Assembly (NCBI GenBank): GCA_027493955.1
Contig: JAOSJT010000001.1
Location: forward strand, 945,131-1,009,130
DNA from: Bacteroidia bacterium
GTDB taxonomy: Bacteria; Bacteroidota; Ignavibacteria; SZUA-365
Direction of reading: 5' to 3'
Length of the DNA stretch: 64,000 bases
The notes beneath the pieces were generated by a model. It was not told the origin of the DNA. It made no database searches and was given only the letters and a program-made list of their open reading frames with translations. The stretch's first letter is position 1; every line of letters starts with the position of its first letter. A program made the position numbers and the translations under genes. Positions 9,873 through 17,773 of the stretch are shown here, one piece after another.

Positions 9873-11179
9873 TGGTGCGGCGTACACTGGAACGAATCCG
9901 TGATCGCTTGCCCGCGGGGGCGCGTGATGCGGGTGTGGTGTTCACCGGCGACGTCTCATCCAAATTCCTGACCTTTCTCATTACGCTGTCCATGCTCGCG
10001 ATGCTCACACCGGAAGAATATCTCCTGTATGGGCTGTTTATCACCGTACTTGCCGCGGTGAACCAGTTCACGGATTCCGGACTGCATCAGAGCTTCATTC
10101 GTTTCTACGCCCTGTACAAGAACGACAATCCCGATCGTGCGCAGGCCTACTACCAACTCACGCTGCGAATAAAAATCGTCATTACCCTCTGCGCCGCCGC
10201 CGCCCTGTACGTGTTCGCAGGTCCGCTCGCGAACAACGTGCTCGAAGCTCCGGCCATAGAGGCACCTCTTCGTATCATGACCATCGCGGTGATCGGCGGG
10301 GGACTGATGGAGTACATACTCTCTGTGCTTCAGGCGCGGCAGGAATTCGCACGATTCACCGCGATCCGTCTTGCCGAAGCCGCTCTGAAAACGGGTTTCA
10401 TTTATGCGGCGATACTCTTCGGCGCGTTTTCCCTCGATGTCGTGTACGCGTCCTACGCGGCGGCACCGCTGCTCGTAGGATTTGCCGCTGTGTATTTCGT
10501 CACCTCCATGCGCGGCACGGTGGAATACGATTGGCGTGACGTCGGGACAGAGTTGTTCCGCTTCGCAAAGTGGCTGATGATTACGTCTTTCGCAACGATG
10601 TTTCTGATGCGTCTGGACGTGTTCATGGTTTCTCCCTTGCTCTCGGACATGCCGGATGAAGCCGGTTTGTATATCGCGGCAACCAAGCTCTGCACGCCGC
10701 TGATTGTGTTGGCCGGTTCCGTGTCCACGGTGTTCTTTCCGAAAGCGATGGAACTGCGCAGTACCGCCGACATGAAACGCTATCTGCTCCGCACGCTCGC
10801 GGTAAGCGTTCCCGTGACGGGAGTCGGACTGCTGTACCTCGTGACGCTCTCTGTCATGATTCCAGAGTGGTTCCCCGCATACGAGCCATCCCTGCCTCTC
10901 TTCGCGGTGCTCTTCATCGGTTATGCCTGGACTATCGTCGGCAATCCCGTCACCATGCTTATCCTGAGCATCAATCGGGCACGAGCCGCGACATGGATCG
11001 CGTTGGCGCAACTCGTTGTCACAACAGTGTCGCATTACTACTTCATCACCAGCATGGGCGCGATGGGTGCGGCGGTCAGCAGCGTGCTCGTCTGGTTCGC
11101 GGCGGGTGCGGTGACGATGTGGTATATCTGGGTGCATCGGTCCGAAATAGAAAACGTCGCGGCGGAGGGAAGCGCATGA
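9872..11179 (+). CDS. Polysaccharide/oligosaccharide flippase (Wzx-like)
   Basis: 435 aa integral membrane protein with about 12 predicted hydrophobic segments, beginning with a soluble stretch and [19 protein letters not shown]. Size and pattern match the MATE/MOP-superfamily flippases that move undecaprenyl-linked sugars across the inner membrane. The ATG at 9872 shares bases with the preceding stop (TGATG); a TTG just before it is the only other option. The stop overlaps the next gene by ATGA. A flippase beside two glycosyltransferases and three acyltransferases argues that this operon builds an exported glycan. I saw no Wzy polymerase here. Confidence 0.8.
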   Translation: MVRRTLERIRDRLPAGARDAGVVFTGDVSSKFLTFLITLSMLAMLTPEEYLLYGLFITVLAAVNQFTDSGLHQSFIRFYALYKNDNPDRAQAYYQLTLRIKIVITLCAAAALYVFAGPLANNVLEAPAIEAPLRIMTIAVIGGGLMEYILSVLQARQEFARFTAIRLAEAALKTGFIYAAILFGAFSLDVVYASYAAAPLLVGFAAVYFVTSMRGTVEYDWRDVGTELFRFAKWLMITSFATMFLMRLDVFMVSPLLSDMPDEAGLYIAATKLCTPLIVLAGSVSTVFFPKAMELRSTADMKRYLLRTLAVSVPVTGVGLLYLVTLSVMIPEWFPAYEPSLPLFAVLFIGYAWTIVGNPVTMLILSINRARAATWIALAQLVVTTVSHYYFITSMGAMGAAVSSVLVWFAAGAVTMWYIWVHRSEIENVAAEGSA

Positions 11180-11745
11180 AGCACGTAGCCGCAACCTTTG
11201 CCGCATGGCTCTTCCGCAAGCTGCAGGGCGCTGAATTGCATCTGGCACTCGCACGCCTCCGCAAGGCGGGACATGCGATTCATCCCACTGCCACATTCGG
11301 ACCGCGGACGCAGATTCATATTCATGACGGCGCGTCGCTCCGCATCGGTGCGGGAGTGGAAATACTGAACGACAACTGGCTCATCGCGCATCCAGGCGAC
11401 GAACTCGTGCTCGGCGAGCGGGTGTTCATCTCACAGCACTGTACCGTATCCGGCACGGTGCGTATCGGGGCCGACACGCTGATCGCCGGGTACGTGACGA
11501 TCATCGACGCGAATCATGTGTTTACCGATGCATCGCGCCCGATACGAGAGCAGGGCGGGCGTAAGGCGCCCATCACGATAGGCAGCGATGTGTGGATCGG
11601 TGCGCACGCGGTCATCCTGCAGGGTGTGTCCATCGGTGACGGAGCCGTCGTCGCCGCCAACGCCACGGTGACGCACGACGTGCCGCCGCATGCCGTGGTC
11701 GGTGGAACTCCCGCACGCATCATCGCAGAACGCGGTGCGCCATGA
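11176..11745 (+). CDS. Left-handed beta-helix (hexapeptide) acyltransferase
   Basis: 189 aa. The hexapeptide repeats of the LbH fold run from about residue 40 to the end ([42 protein letters not shown]). The sequence DANHVF around residue 115 provides the His expected as general base in maltose/galactoside O-acetyltransferase relatives (WcaF, NodL, LacA). The end [12 protein letters not shown] is classical. The ATG overlaps the flippase stop (ATGA); a longer frame upstream is a shadow of the flippase. Likely O-acetylates or otherwise acylates a sugar of the glycan made by this operon. Confidence 0.85.
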   Translation: MKHVAATFAAWLFRKLQGAELHLALARLRKAGHAIHPTATFGPRTQIHIHDGASLRIGAGVEILNDNWLIAHPGDELVLGERVFISQHCTVSGTVRIGADTLIAGYVTIIDANHVFTDASRPIREQGGRKAPITIGSDVWIGAHAVILQGVSIGDGAVVAANATVTHDVPPHAVVGGTPARIIAERGAP

Positions 11746-12806
11746 CGGTCCGCGCGACAGACTGGACGGACGCGCGAGCTCTGGCGTGGTGGCATGGGTG
11801 CTATACTGCGGGCTCGCTGTACCGAAACACCTTTTTTCAATCGCCGGAATGGGTGCTGACCTGGAAGAGGCACTATGTCGATACGCATCCCCGGAGAGAA
11901 GCTCTGCTGCTCACCGCAGAGGAACAGGGACGCCTGATCGCGCTCGCTCCGTTGTTTTTGCATACCAGACATTTCGGTCCGTTTCGCGGCTGGCGCTCCC
12001 TGCATCTCATGGGCGAGCGTCTGGCGCAGTACCCGGATATCGTGACGGATGCAGCGGTTCCCGAGGCGGTGTGGACCGCCATTCTCGGGTATCTCGAAGA
12101 CACCTATCCCGATGCCTGGCTGGAAATCCGTGATGCGCTGCCGGAATCCACGGCCTTCGGCCTGTCCGGTGTTGTTGCAGAGGAAGGGGAATGCTACCTC
12201 CGTCTGCCATTGCGCGGTCTGACACCGGAAACGCTCGAAACCTCCGCCACGGATCATATGCGACGGGAATTGTCGCGTGCCCGGAATCGTCTCGCCACGG
12301 ATGCGACGTGGCATTGGGAATTCACGACAGCTCCCGACGAGGCGGTGCTGTCTGCATTGATCCTTCTGAACCGCCAGCGTTTCGGCAGCGCATCGTGGTT
12401 TGAAGACGCAGCCAGCCAAAGTTTTTTTCTCGACCTCTGCGCTGTGGCCGGTGGCGAAAGCTGGTGCGCGGTGCTGCGGCATGAGGGGATGATCGTGTCC
12501 ATACTCATGGGACATACGCACGGGGACAGCATGCTGTATCTGCTCTCCGGCATGGATACGCAGTATCGGTCGCTCAGTCCCGGGACGATGAATCTGGGTC
12601 GCACCATAGCGCATGCCGCTGCATCGGGGTATGCCTATTTCGATTTTCTTCGCGGTGAAGAAGCATACAAAAGGGAATTCCATCCGGAAGAGAGACTGTC
12701 GCGGCACCTTCTGCGCGTCCCGCCGGCGGCCAGATTCCGCAAGCACGTCGCGGACAGTGCACGACGCCTGTTCGTCCGCGCGGAAAGGAAGCGTCGCAAT
12801 GCCTGA
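11742..12806 (+). CDS. FemAB/CelD-like GNAT acyltransferase
   Basis: 354 aa. It resembles the Acetyltransf_6 (BioF2-like, CelD) proteins common in exopolysaccharide and lipid-glycan clusters. Typical features are [15 protein letters not shown] near residue 28, [11 protein letters not shown] near 171 and, in the C-terminal half, [19 protein letters not shown] and [15 protein letters not shown]. It is joined to the preceding acyltransferase by an ATGA overlap and overlaps the next gene by 8 bases. Probable acyl transfer to an amino sugar, perhaps using the amine freed by the PIG-L protein two genes downstream. That link is inference. Confidence 0.7.
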   Translation: MTVRATDWTDARALAWWHGCYTAGSLYRNTFFQSPEWVLTWKRHYVDTHPRREALLLTAEEQGRLIALAPLFLHTRHFGPFRGWRSLHLMGERLAQYPDIVTDAAVPEAVWTAILGYLEDTYPDAWLEIRDALPESTAFGLSGVVAEEGECYLRLPLRGLTPETLETSATDHMRRELSRARNRLATDATWHWEFTTAPDEAVLSALILLNRQRFGSASWFEDAASQSFFLDLCAVAGGESWCAVLRHEGMIVSILMGHTHGDSMLYLLSGMDTQYRSLSPGTMNLGRTIAHAAASGYAYFDFLRGEEAYKREFHPEERLSRHLLRVPPAARFRKHVADSARRLFVRAERKRRNA

Positions 12807-13332
12807 CCTGCTCCATCATCTGCATTTCTTCCGTGCGACGACTGGCGGACACTCCGAAATTCCCCCGGAGACATTTCGTCTCGCTACGACACCCACACAG
12901 CTGCCCCCTATGCCGAAAGCCCTTGTGCCATTCCGTGATATTCATGCTTCGCGTTTCGCGGAAGGCCATGCCGCCGTGCTCGGCGAAAGCAACGGTACCC
13001 TGGCGTTCATCGCCTGGCTGGCGTTCGGAACATTGCGCATCGATGAACTCGCCCGCACCTGGCATATTCCGGAGCGAAGCGCGGTACTGTACGATGTGAA
13101 CACCATGCCCGAGCATCGCGGCCGCGGTCTGTATACGTCCGCGCTCCGATGGGTATTGGGAACGCTGGCCGGAATGAACGTCTCCCGCTGCTGGATCTAT
13201 GCGGAACAGAGCAACACCGCATCGCTGCGAGGCATAGCGAAGGCGGGCTTCGCGCACATCGGAAGCATGCGATCATTCCGAATCGGTAACTGTGCCCTTC
13301 GGCTGGGGCGCGTCGCAGAGAGCGGACTATGA
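12799..13332 (+). CDS. GNAT-family N-acetyltransferase
   Basis: 177 aa. The acetyl-CoA binding signature is seen as VNTMPEHRGRGLYTSAL around residue 105 (R-G-R-G-L), followed by YAEQSNTASLRGIAKAGF, which matches motif B of GNAT proteins. The ATG at 12799 has GGAAAGGAAG just upstream; a longer in-frame extension from 12613 lies inside the previous gene and is a shadow. Start and stop overlap both neighbours. Probably a sugar N-acetyltransferase of the glycan operon; a protein substrate is possible. Confidence 0.75.
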   Translation: MPDLLHHLHFFRATTGGHSEIPPETFRLATTPTQLPPMPKALVPFRDIHASRFAEGHAAVLGESNGTLAFIAWLAFGTLRIDELARTWHIPERSAVLYDVNTMPEHRGRGLYTSALRWVLGTLAGMNVSRCWIYAEQSNTASLRGIAKAGFAHIGSMRSFRIGNCALRLGRVAESGL

Positions 13333-14129
13333 TGCTCCTTCGACAGATACTGGACCGCTTGCGACAGCGGCGCCTGCAACTACGGGCACGGCAACTCACG
13401 GATTTTGCTTTCGACACGCTGGCGACGGTGTATCCGCGTCCACTCGAATGGCGCGGACCGCCTCAGCGCGTGCTGGTGCTCACCCCCCATGCCGACGACG
13501 AGACTTTCGGAGCGGGAGGAAGCATGCTGCTCCACGCCGATCGCGGAGATACGCAGCACATCATCCTTTTTTCCGACAATGCGGCCAGCATCGACGACAC
13601 GTCACTGGAAACGCGGGAGAAGGTGGCACTGCGCGAAGCGGAGTTCGACGCCGCCTCCGCGTGCGTACCCGGTCTGCGAACAACAGCACTGCGCCTGGGC
13701 GAGAAGGATTTTCACGAAAATATTCCCGCACCACCCGCATTTGTTCGTCAACTCGTTGAGTTTCAGCCCGATGTTTTGTATCTTCCTTCGTTATTCGATA
13801 ATCATCGCGATCATCGGGTACTCAATATCTGGTTATCCCGGACACTCCGTACGCACAAGGACGTCCGGCCCCTCATACGGGGTTTCGAAGTGTGGAGTCC
13901 ATTGCCCGCCACCGTCGTTGCCGATATCACCAGCCGCGTGGAAGACAAAAAGAACATGATGCGTTGTTATCCGTCCCAGTTACGCGCCATCGATTACGAG
14001 CATCATATCCTCGGTCTCAACGCCTACAGGGCAATGACGTTCGGATCAACGGCACGCTTCGCGGAAGCATTTCTTGAATTGCCTTCCGATGCGTATCTTA
14101 CACTCGGAAATTCGGTTTTTCACTTGTAG
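13329..14129 (+). CDS. PIG-L/LmbE-family deacetylase (cytosolic)
   Basis: 266 aa without a signal peptide. The zinc-binding motif TPHADDE is near residue 55 and FDNHRDHRVLN near 155 supplies the distal His cluster (HxxH). These identify the PIG-L fold that deacetylates GlcNAc-type sugars. It is the last gene of the 7606-14129 operon (ATGA overlap with the GNAT gene). A deacetylase with N-acyltransferases next to it suggests remodelling of an amino sugar: acetyl removed, another acyl group added. Confidence 0.8.
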   Translation: MMLLRQILDRLRQRRLQLRARQLTDFAFDTLATVYPRPLEWRGPPQRVLVLTPHADDETFGAGGSMLLHADRGDTQHIILFSDNAASIDDTSLETREKVALREAEFDAASACVPGLRTTALRLGEKDFHENIPAPPAFVRQLVEFQPDVLYLPSLFDNHRDHRVLNIWLSRTLRTHKDVRPLIRGFEVWSPLPATVVADITSRVEDKKNMMRCYPSQLRAIDYEHHILGLNAYRAMTFGSTARFAEAFLELPSDAYLTLGNSVFHL

Positions 14130-14164
14130 AATATCATAGTCAAGCGCCCAGGAGGACAGCTTCA

Positions 14165-14938
14165 ATGCGGAAATTCTCGAAAGCGTCACTCAGTATCATA
14201 CTGGCAACCGCTGCATTCATCCTTAGCACGATGCAGCTTGATGCACAGGTCGGCAAGAACCTCGTTATCAACAGGTTCGTGTCCGATCCCGACAACATCG
14301 AAACACATGTCGTGGTAAGCGACGTGGACGGTGTCGGCCCCAATCTCAAACTCTCGATTTACAATGAGGAAGGCCGCCTGGTCTATGAGCGGTACGAAAC
14401 CCTAAAGGCTTTCGGGAAAATCAACTACGATCCGCTCATGTATCTGAATGCCTATCAGCACGGGTACAACCAGAATCCGAAATTTGTCGGTACTGTGCGC
14501 ATTGAAAGCGACGGTGGCAACATCGCCGGCCAGTATTGGGAAAAATATCGCAAGGCCGATCGTTCGTTCATGAACATCGCCGTACCCGCCTCCGATGGCA
14601 ATGGCTATGATAAACTGGTCTGCCAGCATTTCGTGAGTGACAAGACCGTGGATTCCCGTATCATCGTTTCGAATACCGACGTGGTGCGTCCGGTTTCCAT
14701 CGACGTGAAGTTCTATTCCGACAACGGCGGTCTCGTCGGCGTCGAAAAGCGCGTGATTCCGCCCAACGGCGTGACAACCATACAGCCCTACAAAGTGCTG
14801 CGCGGCGTACAAATGACGGGAACCGCCTATCTGGTGGTCGTCGGCGCCGGGAAAATCACGGGCGAATACTGGCAGGCGGTGGAAAACGAGAAATATCAGA
14901 TCGCGCTGCCGCTCGAGGGTGTCACCAAAATCCGGTGA
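14165..14938 (+). CDS. Exported protein of unknown function, internally duplicated (copy 1)
   Basis: 257 aa, no family recognised. An N-terminal signal peptide ends near LDAQ, and GGAGG lies 10 bases before the ATG. The mature part consists of two repeats of about 110 residues. Repeat 1 has NRFVSDPDNIETHVVVSD and SDGGNIAGQYWEKY; repeat 2 has CQHFVSDKTVDSRIIVSN and GAGKITGEYWQAVENEKYQ. The shared pattern is F-V-S-D, V/I-V-S, G-x-I-x-G-x-YW. The next gene is a paralogue of the same design. Position behind a glycan operon suggests an envelope role, but this is not shown by sequence. Confidence 0.75.
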   Translation: MRKFSKASLSIILATAAFILSTMQLDAQVGKNLVINRFVSDPDNIETHVVVSDVDGVGPNLKLSIYNEEGRLVYERYETLKAFGKINYDPLMYLNAYQHGYNQNPKFVGTVRIESDGGNIAGQYWEKYRKADRSFMNIAVPASDGNGYDKLVCQHFVSDKTVDSRIIVSNTDVVRPVSIDVKFYSDNGGLVGVEKRVIPPNGVTTIQPYKVLRGVQMTGTAYLVVVGAGKITGEYWQAVENEKYQIALPLEGVTKIR

Positions 14939-14939
14939 C

Positions 14940-15725
14940 ATGCCGACGCTGCTTCGCATATTGTTGATCCTCACGGGAATTGCGTGCGTGCCCTCAGCGG
15001 CGCGCGCGCAATTTTCGTTTAGCGATGACGAACACGCGCCGCAACTCCGTGTGGGCGATCAGCTCATCGTGAACTATTTCGAATCCGACGACGAGCTCTT
15101 CACCACCTACCTGGTGATCACCGACCATGAAGGAAGCGGGGCAGTGGTCAACGTCATGGTGCATGACGACGCAGGGACGCTGATGGATGAGCAGTCGTTC
15201 TTCCTGCCCATTTTCGGCAAAGTCAATTACGATCCCGCGCTGCGCTTGCGCGGGAAGAAATTCTCCGGCACGATTCGCATCTTCTCCGACGGCGGAAACG
15301 TCTCGGCCCAATACTGGCATTTTTATCGCGATCCATCCCGCTCGGCCTTCAATACCGCCATCCCCGCAGCTTCCGCCACAGGCGGTGCGGCGCTGCTGTG
15401 TCAGCACGTCGTGTCCGCCCCCGACATCGACGCTCGCCTCATTCTCGCGAATCCGTCCTCCGACAGCGCCGTGACGGTTTCAGTCACCTTTTATCTCGAT
15501 CGGGGCAAGCAGCTTACGCGCGACGTGCATGTCGTGCCGCCGGACGGCATGCTCGCCCTCGATCCGTACAAAGAGAACGAGGGCCTCGTGCGTACCGGTC
15601 TCGCCTACTGTGAAGTGGTGGGGAATGGGGTGATTACCGGCGAATACTGGCAAACCAGTGAAAAAGAGCGATACCGAGTGTCTCTGCCGCTCGATATCAT
15701 CCCGGTCCGTGCGAAGCACTGGTAG
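14940..15725 (+). CDS. Exported protein of unknown function, internally duplicated (copy 2)
   Basis: 261 aa. Starts one base after the stop of its paralogue. The chosen ATG begins a clear signal peptide (LLRILLILTGIACVPSAARAQ); a longer frame from 14919 starts inside the neighbour. Same two-repeat architecture: SDGGNVSAQYWHFYRD in repeat 1 and GNGVITGEYWQTSEKERYR in repeat 2, plus FGKVNYDP, equivalent to FGKINYDP in copy 1. A tandem gene duplication on top of an older internal domain duplication is the simplest reading. Confidence 0.75.
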   Translation: MPTLLRILLILTGIACVPSAARAQFSFSDDEHAPQLRVGDQLIVNYFESDDELFTTYLVITDHEGSGAVVNVMVHDDAGTLMDEQSFFLPIFGKVNYDPALRLRGKKFSGTIRIFSDGGNVSAQYWHFYRDPSRSAFNTAIPAASATGGAALLCQHVVSAPDIDARLILANPSSDSAVTVSVTFYLDRGKQLTRDVHVVPPDGMLALDPYKENEGLVRTGLAYCEVVGNGVITGEYWQTSEKERYRVSLPLDIIPVRAKHW

Positions 15726-15884
15726 CTTCGTCGAAAGCCCTATGGGCTGAATCCGGACCGCCGCTGCGGCTCATGCTCTGGTATGACCTACCGCCTTCTA
15801 TACCTCGTCTCTCGCAACCCTCTGAACTGCTATGGAACCGTCCCCCTTGCGCAGGCACCGGTGACTGTACTAAGTTTTTCCTAC

Positions 15885-15939
15885 GGTATACAAAATACCT
15901 TGACAATGCGTACGGAATATCGCACGTTCGGCAAGGTAT
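15885..15939 (+). promoter_or_regulatory. Putative TA promoter and operator half-sites
   Basis: A perfect inverted repeat GGTAT-acaaa-ATACC (15885-15899) abuts a consensus -35 hexamer TTGACA (15900-15905), and a third GGTAT half-site lies at 15935-15939. No good -10 hexamer follows. Phd/YefM antitoxins repress their own operon by binding short palindromes near the promoter, so this is a candidate operator. Inferred from position and sequence only. Confidence 0.4.
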
Positions 15940-15959
15940 TAAGACAAACGGATAGCACA

Positions 15960-16202
15960 ATGGCAATATTCACCGTCACCGAAGCGCGCGCCAATCTCTA
16001 CCGGCTGGTGGATGAGACGGCGGATTCGCATGAGCCCATCATCATACAGGGCAAGCGCTCGCGGGCCGTCCTGATTTCCGAGGGGGACTGGCGTTCCATG
16101 CAGGAAACCATGCACTTGCTCGGCATTCCGGGAGTGCGCGAATCCATTCGCCTCGGCATGGAAACTCCTCTCGAAGAGTGCGACGGCGAGCCCGGCTGGT
16201 AA
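15960..16202 (+). CDS. Phd/YefM-family antitoxin
   Basis: 80 aa. N-terminus IFTVTEARANLYRLVDE, then PIIIQGKRSRAVLISEGDW, as in Phd/YefM DNA-binding antitoxins. The C-terminal part (GIPGVRESIRLGMETPLEE) would be the toxin-neutralising segment. The ATG at 15960 is preferred over longer in-frame starts because it gives the family's usual length. Its stop overlaps the toxin start (TAATG). Confidence 0.85.
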   Translation: MAIFTVTEARANLYRLVDETADSHEPIIIQGKRSRAVLISEGDWRSMQETMHLLGIPGVRESIRLGMETPLEECDGEPGW

Positions 16203-16462
16203 TGAGGATCATCGTATTCACCAGGCAGGCGCAGGCCGACGCGAGAAAAATTGAAGCCGCCGGCCTCCGCACGAATGCCGAACGATTGCTGGAAACTCTC
16301 AGGGAAGATCCGTTCGCGTCCTATCCCCGTTACGAAAATCTGCTTGGCGACCTGCGGGGAGCATACTCCCGCCGCATCAACATACAGCACCGACTGGTGT
16401 ATCAGGTGCTGCGGGAAGAGGGGTTGGTGAAAGTACTGCGGATGTGGACACATTATGAGTAG
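16202..16462 (+). CDS. YoeB/RelE-family mRNA interferase toxin
   Basis: 86 aa. IIVFTRQAQADARKIEAAG at the N-terminus and the C-terminal block YSRRINIQHRLVYQVL ending WTHYE match YoeB toxins, which cleave mRNA at the ribosome. The conserved Arg, His and C-terminal His-Tyr are present, so it looks intact. Translationally coupled to the antitoxin (TAATG). A short frame downstream, 16466-16654, has no coding features. Confidence 0.85.
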   Translation: MRIIVFTRQAQADARKIEAAGLRTNAERLLETLREDPFASYPRYENLLGDLRGAYSRRINIQHRLVYQVLREEGLVKVLRMWTHYE

Positions 16463-16816
16463 TGATTGATCCTGGCTGCTCGATGGATGAACGGCCCTTC
16501 GGCGGTGCTGAGCGAAGTTGAAAACACGCTCAGGGACCGCTCCAACCAACACTCCGGGAGACCATTCAAGCCAGGTTCAGGATCCGTTCAAGCCACGCGC
16601 AGCGGGATGATTCAAAGCTCGCTCAACGAGACAGTCCTCATCGGAGGGACATGACGTCATGCATGAATCTGCGTGTGACAATTCTTATGGCGTGCTCCGT
16701 TGATTTCCGTTACATGTCGCGCTATTTTGCATCCATCCATTTTTTGACACGGTGGGAGCGCCAGCGATCGTTGCGCTTTCGCCGTCGATGTTTGAAACGA
16801 CGAGGCCTCCTCTCCG
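16463..16816. other. Intergenic region, no gene seen
   Basis: 354 bases between the toxin and the GT2 gene. I see only a small hairpin element at 16508-16533 and an isolated TTGACA-like hexamer at 16744-16749 without a convincing -10 partner. The last 200 bases may hold the promoter of the GT2-TMTC pair. Confidence 0.4.
16508..16533. repeat. Short hairpin element CTGAGCG / CGCTCAG
   Basis: Inverted arms CTGAGCG (16508-16514) and CGCTCAG (16527-16533) separated by 12 bases containing GAAGTTGAA-like sequence. Elements of this general look are scattered in intergenic regions of many environmental genomes; only one copy was noticed here. Confidence 0.4.
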
Positions 16817-17773
16817 ATGAGCACGACACGACAGCTATCAGTCATCATTCCGGTTCGAAACGAGGAAGGAAATGTCAAACCTCTCTGCGAAGGCCTTCTG
16901 GCGGTATTGTCCGATATCACAGCGGAGTATGAAATCATTTTCATCGACGACGGCAGCACCGACGGCACCTTCGCGGGAGTCAAGGAGTTCAGCACACGCG
17001 ACGCGCGTATCACGGGCATCTCGCTCTCCCGCAATTTCGGCCATCAGATCGCGCTGCTCGCAGGCATGCGGCGTAGCAGGGGAGAAATCGTCATCAGCAT
17101 GGACGGCGACCTGCAGCATCCACCGGAAGTTATTCCGACACTTCTGCAAAAACATCTCGAGGGCTTCGACATCGTCAATACGCGGCGCATCGATGCTTCC
17201 GATACCGGATATGTCAAAAAATTGACTTCAAGGTGGTTTTACCACGTGCTGAATTTTCTCGGCGAGGTACAGGTGCAGCCGGGTTCGGCGGACTTCCGGC
17301 TGATGAGCAGAAGGGCGGTGGAGGCCTTTCTCGCCATCCCCGAGCGCGACCGTTTCACGCGCGGGCTCGTCAGCTGGATGGGATTCCCGCAGGCGGTGGT
17401 GGAGTATACGGCGCGACCTCGTCTGAGCGGGCGAACGAAATACAGTCCCGCTGCGATGCTGCGCTTTGCTCTGAGCGGAATCACTTCCTTCTCCTCCCGG
17501 CCGTTGCACCTGTCATTCTATCTCGGGATTATGATTTCTCTCGCGGGCCTGCTGTATGCGGTGTATGCGGTGGTCATGTTTTTCGCCGGCCGCACCATCA
17601 CCGGTTGGGCGTCCATACTGGTCTCCGTGCTCATTATCGGAGGTGTGATTCTCGTCAGTCTCGGGATCATCGGGGAATATATCGCCCGCATTTTTCATGA
17701 AGTAAAATCGCGTCCGTTGTACTTTATCAAGGACGAAACGGGCGAGCAGAAAAAGAACAACGAGCAACCATGA
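16817..17773 (+). CDS. Family 2 glycosyltransferase, DPM1/GtrB-like
   Basis: 318 aa. The GT2 domain starts with SVIIPVRNEEGNV, has IDDGSTDGT near residue 47 and the metal-binding DGDLQHPPE near 95. SADFRLMSRRAVEAF near 155 and the GRTKYS region are typical of polyprenyl-phosphate sugar synthases (DPM1, GtrB, ArnC). Two C-terminal membrane helices follow (about 235-300). Such enzymes load mannose or glucose on a lipid phosphate at the inner membrane. No clear Shine-Dalgarno before the ATG. ATGA overlap with the TMTC-like gene downstream suggests that this enzyme makes its lipid-linked donor. Confidence 0.85.
   Translation: MSTTRQLSVIIPVRNEEGNVKPLCEGLLAVLSDITAEYEIIFIDDGSTDGTFAGVKEFSTRDARITGISLSRNFGHQIALLAGMRRSRGEIVISMDGDLQHPPEVIPTLLQKHLEGFDIVNTRRIDASDTGYVKKLTSRWFYHVLNFLGEVQVQPGSADFRLMSRRAVEAFLAIPERDRFTRGLVSWMGFPQAVVEYTARPRLSGRTKYSPAAMLRFALSGITSFSSRPLHLSFYLGIMISLAGLLYAVYAVVMFFAGRTITGWASILVSVLIIGGVILVSLGIIGEYIARIFHEVKSRPLYFIKDETGEQKKNNEQP

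Noticed and set aside
7606-14129. Mycothiol/bacillithiol-like pathway (GT4 + PIG-L + GNAT)
   Set aside because: The enzyme classes match in part, but there is no cysteine ligase (MshC or BshC), and a flippase and three envelope-type acyltransferases point to an exported glycan.
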